64,000 nt of DNA, from positions 102,053,176-102,117,175 of the forward strand of contig OZ020598.1 in NCBI GenBank assembly GCA_963971535.1. Direction: 5' to 3'. Made by a program: the position numbers and the translations under genes. Positions 55,761 to 64,000 of the stretch are shown here, piece by piece; positions within the stretch are counted from its first letter, which is position 1, and every line of letters begins with the position of its first letter. Below the pieces are notes generated by a model. That model saw only the letters and a program-made list of their open reading frames with translations. It ran no database searches and was not told the origin of the DNA. The DNA comes from Notolepis coatsorum. Its lineage: Eukaryota > Chordata > Actinopteri > Aulopiformes > Paralepididae.

Positions 55761-57665
55761 CGTGGTCTCTCCAGGTGTGTGTAGGCTCTGTGGAGCATGT
55801 AGATGATGGTCTCTCCAGGTGTGTGTAGGCTCTGTGGAGCATGTAGATGATGGTCTCTCCAGGTGTGTCTAGGCTCTGTGGAGCATGTAGATGATGGTCT
55901 CTCCAGGTGCGTCTAGGCTCTGTGGAGCAGGTAGATGATGGGCTCTCCAGGTGTGTGTAGGCCCTGTGGAGCATGTAGGTGATGGTCTCTCCAGGTGTGT
56001 GTAGGCCCTGTGGAGCAGGTAGATGATGGTCTCTCCAGGTGTGTAGACTCTGTGGAGCAGGTAGATGATGGTCTCTCCAGGTGTGTGTAGGCTCTGTGGA
56101 GCATGTAGATGATGGTCTCTCCAGGTGCGTGTAGGCTCTGTGGAGCATGTAGGTGATGGTCTCTCCAGGTGTGTAGGCCCTGTGGAGCATGTAGGTGATG
56201 GTCTCTCCAGGTGTGTGTAGGCTCTGTGGAGCAGGTATATGATGGTCTCTCCAGGTGTGTAGGCCCTGTGGAGCATGTAGGTGATGGTCTCTCCAGGTGC
56301 GTCTAGGCTCTGTGGAGCAGGTAGATGATGGGCTCTCCAGGTGTGTGTAGGCCCTGTGGAGCAGGTAGATGATGGTCTCTCCAGGTGTGTGTAGACTCTG
56401 TGGAGCAGGTAGATGATGGTCTCTCCAGGTGTGTGTAGGCTCTGTGGAGCATGTAGATGATGGTCTCTCCAGGTGCGTGTAGGCTCTGTGGAGCATGTAG
56501 GTGATGGTCTCTCCAGGTGTGTAGGCTCTGTGGAGCATGTAGGTGATGGTCTCTCCAGGTGTGTGTAGGCTCTGTGGAGCAGGTAGATGATGGTCTCTCC
56601 AGGTGTGTGTAGGCTCTGTGGAGCAGGTAGATGATGGTCTCTCCAGGTGTGTGTAGGCTCTGTGGAGCAGGTATATGATGGTCTCTCCAGGTGTGTGTAG
56701 GCTCTGTGGAGCAGGTAGATGATGGTCTCTCCAGGTGCGTGTAGGCTCTGTGGAGCAGGTAGATGATGGTCTCTCCAGGTGTGTGTAGGCTCTGTGGAGC
56801 AGGTAGATGATGGTCTCTCCAGGTGTGTGTAGGCTCTGTGGAGCAGGTAGATGATGGTCTCTCCAGGTGTGTGTAGGCTCTGTGGAGCAGGTAGATCATG
56901 GTCTCTCCAGGTGCGTGTAGGCTCTGTGGAGCAGGTAGATGATGATGGCCTCTCCAGGTGTGTGTAGGCTCTGTGGAGCAGGTAGATGATGGTCTCTCCA
57001 GGTGCGTGTAGGCTCTGTGGAGCATGTAGATGATGATGGCCTCTCCAGGTGTGTGTAGGCTCTGTGGAGCAGGTAGATGATGGGCTCCCCAGGTGTGTGT
57101 AGGCTCTGTGGAGCATGTAGATGATGGTATCTCCAGGTGTGTGTAGGCTCTGTGGAGCATGTAGATGATGGGCTCTCCAGGTGTGTGTAGGCTCTGTGGA
57201 GCATGTAGATGATGGCCTCTCTAGGTGTGTGTAGGCTTTGTGGAGCAGGTAGATGATGGGCTCTCCAGGTGCGTGTAGGCTCTGTGGAGCATGTAGGTGA
57301 TGGTCTCTCCAGGTGTGTGTAGGCTCTGTGGAGCATGTAGATGATGGTCTCTCCAGGTGCGTGTAGGCTCTGTGGAGCAGGTAGAAGATGGTCTCTCCAG
57401 GTGTGTGTAGGCTCTGTGGAGCATGTAGATGATGGTCTCTCCAGGTGCGTGTAGGCTCTGTGGAGCAGGTAGATGATGGCCTCTCCAGGTGTGTGTAGGC
57501 TCTGAGTAGCAGGTAGATGATGGTTTCTCCAGGTGTGTGTAGGCTCTGTGGAGCAGGTAGATGATGGTCTCTCCAGGTGTGTGTAGGCTCTGTGGAGCAG
57601 GTAGATGATGGTTTCTCCAGGTGTGTGTAGGCTCTGTGGAGCAGGTAGATGATGGCCTCTCCAGG
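55755..57665. repeat. 44-bp minisatellite, main block
   Basis: About 43 units of tgatggtctctccaggtgtg, tgtaggctctgtggagcagg and taga, with variants gcatg/gcagg, gcgtgt/gtgtgt, ggcctc/gggctc/ggtctc, a few 42-bp units (gtgtgtaggccc) and 47-bp units with an extra gatgat. Forty-four is not a multiple of three, so a minus-strand reader passes through all three phases (LLHRAYTHLERPSST, TCSTEPTHTWRDHH, LPAPQSLHTPGETIIY); none has a stop, which explains the 631-codon open frame. The first phase is RT-like (see the fragment at 55575). Confidence 0.95.
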
Positions 57666-59464
57666 GCCCTCATTCATCAATAGTGTGCGTAGAACATTTC
57701 TATTTCCACGCGTAAGCACGGAATGTAGAACTAGTGTACGCACAGGGAAGTCGGGATTCATCACACGGTGCGTACGCAGGCTCTATGCCCCTCCGTGTTG
57801 ATGAATACCACTTTGTTCTACCGTCAATGCTCGTGCATGATTATCCATATATGGTCATGAAAATGAGGAAACACCCCCCATGGGATGTGAAATAATGGAC
57901 TGACCCGAGCGGAACCCTGAGAAACTCCACGGAGAATTCACTGCTGTCGAACCAAGAAGACACTATCGCGTATTATGGGATAAATAAAAGGCGGATTTGT
58001 AAACGGTGATGTCAGATATCAACGGCTCCCTAAGACCATTGCTGCAATTCTGCCTGGACAGCTCAAAATACTAATAAAGACCGTTCGTTGACCACTGTTT
58101 GGCGTTGGCTGTGTGTCATTATAACCGTGCTGTAATATGAATGCCTTTATTAGTTGTGTTCGATTGGCTATATGATTTTTAGAGGCATCTATTTTGTTGT
58201 CGGCTAATAAAGACCGCGCTGGAATATGACTGCCTTTTCCCGTGTTGTTTGCTTAATACCCAGGGATTAAAGTTCTCCTCAATTTTATTCCAAATCCCGA
58301 TGGATCTCCCGTCAATTTTCTACCTGCTGCATATGATTTCTAGAGGCATACTACAATCTATTTTGATGTCAGTATTGGGTAGCCTATATAAACAATATAA
58401 TACGAGAGCATATACAAGAACAATGAATCTCACTGCATGTATGATGTAGCCTGCCTTTCAATACATGAACTTGAATTCCATCATGTTTGTGTGCGGGACT
58501 CACAAGGCTGTTGTCACAATGGGTGGTACCGGTGTACAGTAATAATAACAGTCCACACAATATCACGATCCATGCCATAGCCTAGGTTCTATTAGGACAT
58601 GATCTGTGACGACAAATGTTCTAGAATGTTTGATTAAGATATCATACTCTGACAGCATGCCTATGAGCAACAAAAACGCGAACTTGAATCCCATCATATA
58701 GTCTGTCCACTATCTGCATGGTGTCATTGCAATGCGTTTTCTATTCTTTCCTATACAGTAAAAAGGGGGAAGAACACTATATTCATATGACTTATTCTGC
58801 TTACAGCTTCGAAATTCCACTTGTTTCGTTTAACGTAAAGCCTTTTAAATATAATCAAAACGTTCCCGTGTTTCGGCGGTCTGTGCGCAAAATAATAACG
58901 AGTTGAGCTTTATGATTTATGATGAATTGAAAATGGGGGACCCTGATGTAAACAAGACGAAAGTTGGTCTGCATCCCCAATTAACAATTGTATGTACTGA
59001 GCTGTACTGTACTGTACCCATTCTGCAATCTGTTAATACACTTTTCAATCAATCAATCAATCAAGCTACGCGGAGCGCAGTCAGTCAGTAGCCTACACCC
59101 CGTATATTCCGATAACGCTATATGAACCATGCTGCATTCATTCTGAGAGAAAGATCTATTATTCCAAATGCTATTTATAGGGTTTTGACCATAATTACAC
59201 TACTGTTGCTATTTTACAATGAACTATAATGAACTACGGTTCGTACAGAACATGCCAGTGTTATTATGCACAGAAGCTCATTTCCTTGTTGTAATAATAT
59301 ATTCTACCACTGGGCGCTAGGTACGCCAGGTCTGAACTGTGTGTAGATGTAAGCACGAAGTCAAGTTCAAGTTGAAATTGATGAATCCCACTCTTTGCTT
59401 AGAAATGATCGTACGCACAGGGTAAGCACAGATCTGTGCATAGAACACGTTGATGAATGAGGAC
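57666..59464. mobile_element. 1.8 kb non-autonomous TIR transposon inside the minisatellite
   Basis: Left end GCCCTCATTCATCAA, right end reversed GTCCTCATTCATCAA (one mismatch), flanked by CCAGG at 57661-57665 and 59465-59469, although CCAGG also belongs to the repeat unit. Subterminal blocks are shared in inverted orientation (tgcgtacg; gggattcatca). The interior contains a diverged internal duplication (gaggcatctattttg near 58180 and 58345; taataaagaccg near 58072 and 58206) and no transposase. Superfamily not assigned. Confidence 0.75.
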
Positions 59465-59469
59465 CCAGG

Positions 59470-59855
59470 TGTGTGTAGGCTCTGTGGAGCAGGTAGATGA
59501 TGGCCTCTCCAGGTGTGTGTAGGCTCTGTGGAGCAGGTAGATGATGGTCTCTCCAGGTGCGTGTAGGCTCTGTGGAGCAGGTAGATGATGGTCTCTCCAG
59601 GTGTGTGTAGACTCTGTGGAGCAGGTAGATGATGGTCTCTCCAGGTGTGTGTAGGCTCTGTGGAGCAGGTAGATGATGGTCTCTCCAGGTGTGTGTAGGC
59701 TCTGTGGAGCAGGTAGATGATGGTCTCTCCAGGTGCGTGTAGGCTCTGTGGAGCAGGTAGATGATGGTCTCTCCAGGTGCGTGTAGGCTCTGTGGAGCAG
59801 GTAGATAATGGTATCTCCAGGTGTGTGTAGGCTCTGTGGAGCAGGTAGATGAAGC
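59470..59855. repeat. 44-bp minisatellite, displaced block
   Basis: About nine units identical in type to 55755-57665. It abuts the DIRS remnant on the right (minus-strand ATGFIYLLHRAYTHLE). Confidence 0.93.
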
Positions 59856-59879
59856 CTGTGGCATAAAGGATGAATGGTA

Positions 59880-60715
59880 TCACACAGCTCACAACCAATG
59901 GGACAGGCGCTGTTTCGACAGTGCCTTACCAGCACGAGAGCCACCGTAACAGACAAAGAGCTGATTGGTAGCCCTGAGGCCCCTGAGTACGGCTGAGGTA
60001 AACCCCCAAAGCCCGGACCGGACATGACAGGTGAAGGCCCGCCTCCAACTCACTAGCGTGAGGAGGCGGATGAAACGCCTGAACCATAATATCCCTGGAG
60101 CGGAAAGAACTCCATGATATTTTTAGGCACGAAGGCAGGATTAGGCCGCAGAGTGGCACCGCAATCGAAACGAAAAGACTGGCACTCTGGCCGTACCAAG
60201 AGAGCACAAAGCTCACCCACGCGTTTAGCGGAGGTGCCGGCCAGCAAGAACGCGGTCTTGAACGACAGCTGTTCCAACGGCGCTTGCTCAAGAGGCTCAA
60301 ACGGGACCAAGGACAACTGACCGAGGACCAATTGAAGATCCCAGCTCGGAGCCAAAGAGCATTTTACCGGCTTAATGCGTTGAGCGCCAAGCAGGAAACG
60401 CCTCACTAGAGGGTGGCTGAACAAAACAACACCCTCAAATCCCTCATGATAAGAGGATATAGCTGCTGCATATACCCTCACCGTCGAGGCCGACAGTCTA
60501 TCAAGGAGAGACTGAAGGTAAATAAGGACAGCATCCAGGGGGCAGGACACCGGGTCCCTGCCCCCCGCCTTACACCACTCTTGGAACATACGCCACCTAC
60601 CCGCGTAAAGCGCGACAGTGGAGGGAGCATGCGCATTCCGGATGGTGTCAACCACAGAAGGGTCCATCCTCTCCAGACTTACCCTCTCACCAGCTAAACC
60701 ATCAGAGGTTGGCAT
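59880..60715 (-). pseudogene. DIRS1-like tyrosine recombinase, C-terminus missing
   Basis: From the ATG at 60715: DTIRNAHAPSTVALYAGRW, LIYLQSLLDRLSASTVRVYA (SAM-like N-terminal core-binding domain), then FKTAFLLAGTSAKRVGELCAL, where the R is the first catalytic arginine. The frame is lost near 60090, after which CPVRALGVYLSRTQG and, in yet another frame, ATNQLFVCYGG and LSKQRLSHW continue the domain. The HxxR box and the catalytic tyrosine should follow but are absent, because sequence switches to the minisatellite at about 59855-59880. In the family this enzyme integrates a circular DNA intermediate; this copy cannot. Confidence 0.85.
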
Positions 60716-60736
60716 ATCACCGGGAGCCCTCGCCGA

Positions 60737-61765
60737 CTAAGGAATAGGCCACGGCGGGGCTACCAGTAGCTGGATCAGGACCGGGAACCACACCGCTGTG
60801 CCCCAGTCCGGCGCAACCAGGATCACGGTCCTGCACTCCCTCCGTATCCGCTCCAACAACTGACTCAACAGATGTATAGGGGGAAAGGCGTACAGAAGGC
60901 CGGGCGGCCATGGAAACATTGAGAAGGCATCCACCCCCAAGGGGGGATGGTCTTCCCGACTGACCGAGAACCACAAGGGGCACTTGTGAGATTGTCTGCT
61001 CGCAAACAGATCCACTGAAGCTTCCCCGAAGCGATCCCAGATCTGCCTGACTATGTCTTGGCGCAGTTCCCACTCGCCGGGACGAGGACCGCCCCGAGAC
61101 ATCATATCCGCGCCCACATTCTCCTTGCCAGGGATGTGGAGCGCCGTCAGACTGCACAGCCTGAGAGCTGCCCATAGCCAGAGTTCGACCGCCGCCCGGT
61201 GCAGGCGGGTGGATCGTGTTCCACGCTGCCTGTTGATATACGCCACTGCCGTCATACTGTCCGTTCTGACCAGAACGTGCTCGCCTACCACCAGGTGGGC
61301 AAACCGTCTGAGGACCAGGAGGACCGCCCTCAATTCCAACACATTGATGTGCAGGGTAGACCGGGCAGCATGGATCATCCAGCTGCCCCCCACTGCGTTG
61401 GTCCGACACGTCCCTCCCCAACCCGTGAGGGAAGCGTCGGTGAAGACCGTGACGTGTGAGCGCCTGCTGCCCATGGGGACCCCATTGGTGAGGATACCAG
61501 GCCTCCTCCAATGGGCGAGATCCCCCCATATCGACAAAGGAACCGTCAACCGTTTCCATTTGTCCCTCACCGAGTCTATTCTCATACTGGAGAACCGCCT
61601 CTGTATCCTCCTCATGAAGAGGAGGCCAAGAGGGACCACCGCGTGAGCAGATGCCATCATACCTAGCAGGCGCATCACTTGCAGCGCCGCAACCGTCTTT
61701 CCAGGACGGAAACCCCCGAGCATGTGGAGGATAGACACCCTCCATTGCTCCGAGAGGGTTAAAAT
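60737..61765 (-). pseudogene. DIRS1-like RNase H and C-terminal domain
   Basis: Minus-strand QVMRLLGMMASAHAVVPLGL leads into RNase H with VFTDASLTGWGG, INVLELRAVLLVL, VRTDSMTAVAYINRQ and ENVGADMMSRGG. A conserved DIRS C-terminal block follows: VDLFASRQSHKCPLWFS, GVDAFSMFPWPPGLLYAFPP, TVILVAPDWG. It is in a different frame from the RT, which ends at a stop near 61765, so a frameshift or nonsense change separates them. The recombinase starts about 20 bp after its end. Confidence 0.85.
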
Positions 61766-62330
61766 CACTCCACCTGTTGACTGGGAAGAGGCGTACTCTT
61801 CTTCCAGTTCACAGCTAAACCCAGCTTGGTGAGGAATTCCACCACCAGCCTGGTATGAGACCTGGCGACCTCCTCCGACCGGCTGAGGAGCAGAATGTCG
61901 TCGAGATAGAATAGAATTCGTATTCCCTGACGACCTAGAGGCTCCAGCGCAGTCTCTACGCACTTGGTGAATGTGCGGGAAGCCAGAGAATAGCCGAACG
62001 GCAACCTCTGGTATTCGTACGCTACACCCTGAAATAGGAACCGTAGGAACTTCCTGTGAGGAGGGAAAATCGGGATGTGAAAATACACATCCTTTATGGA
62101 GGTGAACCAGTCTCCCACTCTGACAGCAAGTAGCAGGTGTTTGACGGTCTCGCCACAATCAGACGATTGAACGCGGACAGATCCAGTATAGGTCTGACCC
62201 CTCCCGTTTTTTTGGGCACCAGAAAATAACGGGAGTAGATGCCTGACATCGCGTCCTCTCTCGGGACCATGACTACGGCCTGCTTCGCCAACAGAGATTG
62301 GATCTCGTCGGCCAGAGCTGTCACTGCTGC
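61765..62330 (-). pseudogene. DIRS1-like reverse transcriptase
   Basis: From high to low coordinates: LADEIQSLLAKQAVVMVP, SGIYSRYFLVPKKTGGVRPI and LDLSAFNRLIVARP in one frame (to about 62150), then HLLLAVRVGDWFTSIKDVYF, IPIFPPHRKFLRFLFQGVAY, LPFGYSLASRTFTKCVETAL and ILFYLDDILLLSRS in another. YLDD is the polymerase signature used by DIRS elements. FTSIKDVYFHIP lacks the usual D/L residue pair before KD (FTSIDLKD in relatives), so a catalytic aspartate of motif A seems lost by a small deletion. Confidence 0.88.
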
Positions 62331-62339
62331 TGACCCTCA

Positions 62340-64000
62340 CAATAGGGTCTGCACCAAACCTGAGAACGGAGGGTGGGGTTGTGCGAACTGCAAAACAAGC
62401 CCCAGCCTCAACGTTCTCTCCATCCACCCCACCAAACGGCATTCTTGTCGCCATATGTGATAATAATCCCAGAGCGCACCCGCCGTCAACTGACGCTGGG
62501 CCGCAAGGAACAGCAGATAGGTGGCCCGGCCCCTCCCGCTGTGCGTAGCCTCTGAACCCGCCAAAGCGAACAGGGCGGTCGCACCCAAGGGGGGACCCCG
62601 ACAGAAAGGGCCGGTTTGATACGGGAGAAGCTGCCATCAAACTGGTTGACACACGCTCCCCCCCTGAACACCCCTCTAGCGCATGCTGAGGAGTTGTTCC
62701 ACAGCTAGACATGCAAGGCGTGAGGACCCCATGGGTTCCTACACACCGTAGCCCTGCAGTGATATTGCTACCACCCAAATCACGAGCGCCTCTTTTTTGC
62801 AGACCACTGCCGATCTCGCGGGAGTAGGAGGCATCAACGTGATACCCCGCCTGGCGAAGGCGAGGTCGGGGTAACCCGTGCTGAGCATTCATACGAAGAG
62901 GGCTTGAGTCCCCCTGCTGACCACTGTAAATAGTGGCAGCCGTAACACCAGGCTCACCAATCACACAACGTGTGGCGCGGGAGCCACGTGACAGCACAAC
63001 ATTTTCACGGACAGACCCAGGCTCAGCCATCAACTGGGTGTCAGCCCCTGACCCCATGAGAAGCGAAACGTGGGGCCGCATGCGCTTCAAAGAAGGTTTG
63101 CGGCCCGCAGCCAAAGGAAAACGATCAGAGCCCCTCTTCCGTTGGTGACGGGGAGAGGAGTGATCGGGGAGCGGGCTGTTCGCGGCAGAATGACGACGGC
63201 TTGTATCTTCCAAGCCGAGTACATCCAACATGGCCGATCCCTCGGCCGCCAAGGCTGTCGGCCTTGTGGACCCCTGTTGACTCTCCGACCAGGGTACCAC
63301 AAAACATGGCCACCTGTCGAGGGCCTCGCCACAGTCGCTGACGAGGCCGTGCTCCAACCTCTGGCTGCATAGCATGAGGCGGTGTGGGACCTAGATCAAC
63401 AACCGCCTGCGTCTCCGCAGAACGACCAAAGAGTCCCTCTGTGAAAAAAGGAGCCATGAGGAGAGAAAACCTTTCTTCTTCCCCAAGAGGAGATTGCTCC
63501 AACCAGAAATGCCTATCAACAAGCGTTGATAGCATCCTAATCCTCCCTGCAGTTATAGCTTGCGACTGAGTCAAGATCTCTATAACACCAAAAACATGCA
63601 AAATGTTTTCAGCGTCGGCTGGTCCTGTAGCCCCACTACCCGACGCTAATGTGGACAGAAAAACAGCTGAGCCACAACACTGGCCGCCGCTAAATTCCAT
63701 CCTGCAGCAGTATATCTCTCATCAGTCCATACTGCCACCCGCCGGGCCGACTCGCTCTCAAGCGTCGGCCGGGTGGGACACCGTTCAACCCCGCCGGGGC
63801 ACAGGATCGATGCTACCTGGCTACTTAGCCACGGCACACCCGCCCTGCACCCTGTTGTCAACCCATTCACCTGTAAAAAGGGTAAATAGGACTCAGCAAA
63901 ACCCCCCACATTAGCTACCGACTGACCTTCATCAATAAACCGGTTAAGAGGAGGGAAAAGCGGCAACATGCCACGGCGGGGAACATTAGAACAGTGACCC
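62340..64000 (-). pseudogene. DIRS1-like gag region, frameshifted
   Basis: Minus-strand pieces in several frames: from the window edge LPLFPPLNRFIDEGQS and further, RRVAVWTDERYTAAGW near 63740, DRHFWLEQSPLGEEERFSLL and FFTEGLFGRSAETQ (63510-63400), and WMERTLRLGLVLQFAQPHPP with FSGL just upstream of the RT. The 'RHLWLxLxxL...PxxPxGLFGxAV' and 'GYxLQFAxxPPxFxG' patterns are typical of DIRS gag/linker sequence. The start lies outside or is lost. The 536-codon open frame at 63375-61765 mixes gag shadow and RT. Confidence 0.65.

Larger units (their letters stand above)
59856..64000 (-). mobile_element. DIRS1-like (tyrosine-recombinase) retrotransposon, decayed, truncated at its 3' end
   Basis: Minus-strand order from the right window edge: gag-like region, reverse transcriptase with YLDD, RNase H, C-terminal domain, tyrosine recombinase. 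This is the DIRS-order layout. The recombinase ends abruptly near 59880 at the 44-bp minisatellite, and the element runs beyond the window on the other side. Several frameshifts interrupt each gene. Confidence 0.88.

Noticed and set aside
61053..61646. 197-codon plus frame over the DIRS RNase H
   Set aside because: Shadow of the minus-strand RNase H, which has clear motifs.

Overview
The window looks like a gene-poor, repeat-dense piece of a ray-finned (teleost) fish chromosome. It holds fish-type Rex1/L2 LINE remnants, an L1-clade LINE, BEL/Pao LTR retrotransposons, a DIRS1-like element, hAT-type MITEs, a tRNA-derived SINE, the common teleost motif atttagctgacrctt, and many long micro- and minisatellites. 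I found no exon of a recognisable host gene and no RNA gene. Every convincing protein-coding stretch belongs to a transposable element.

Layout. 0.5-7.3 kb: an LTR element with an 8-bp inverted terminus (TGTGGTAA/TTACCACA), 4-bp CAAC target duplications, a 1.19 kb 3' LTR, a 5' LTR shrunk to 40 bp, and a 5.6 kb interior that codes for nothing recognisable (LARD-like). 7.8-8.2 kb: 20-bp minisatellite. 9-10.8 kb: an unclassified GC-rich minus-strand segment with a 54-bp coding-like repeat. 10.8-11.8 kb: wreck of a hAT (GTF2IRD2/Charlie-like) transposase split by a LINE tail. 12-21 kb: simple and tandem repeats of many unit sizes with LINE tails between them. 21.8-26.5 kb: an L1-clade LINE with a long open ORF2 whose 5' part is inverted (twin-priming structure) between 13-bp target duplications. 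26.7-45.0 kb: a minus-strand BEL/Pao element bounded by CAATG duplications and interrupted in its protease/RT linker by a complete plus-strand BEL element of the same family (GGGTA duplications). 45.1-45.7 kb: GA minisatellite. 46.5-47.9 kb: L2-like LINE split by a Rex1-like LINE. 48.1-50.5 kb: 30-bp minisatellite split by a Rex1-like LINE. 50.5-54.6 kb: SINE, LINE tails and two MITEs, one carrying a nested SINE. 55.6-59.85 kb: a 44-bp minisatellite that appears to have grown out of an L2-type reverse-transcriptase gene, itself split by a 1.8 kb TIR transposon. 59.9-64.0 kb: a decayed minus-strand DIRS1-like element running off the window end.

The pieces do not form a cellular pathway. They form a layered record of insertions into insertions, several datable by nesting and target duplications. 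The most unusual objects are the apparently young non-coding LTR element at the left end, the BEL-in-BEL nest, and the LINE-derived minisatellite that stays open in all three frames.
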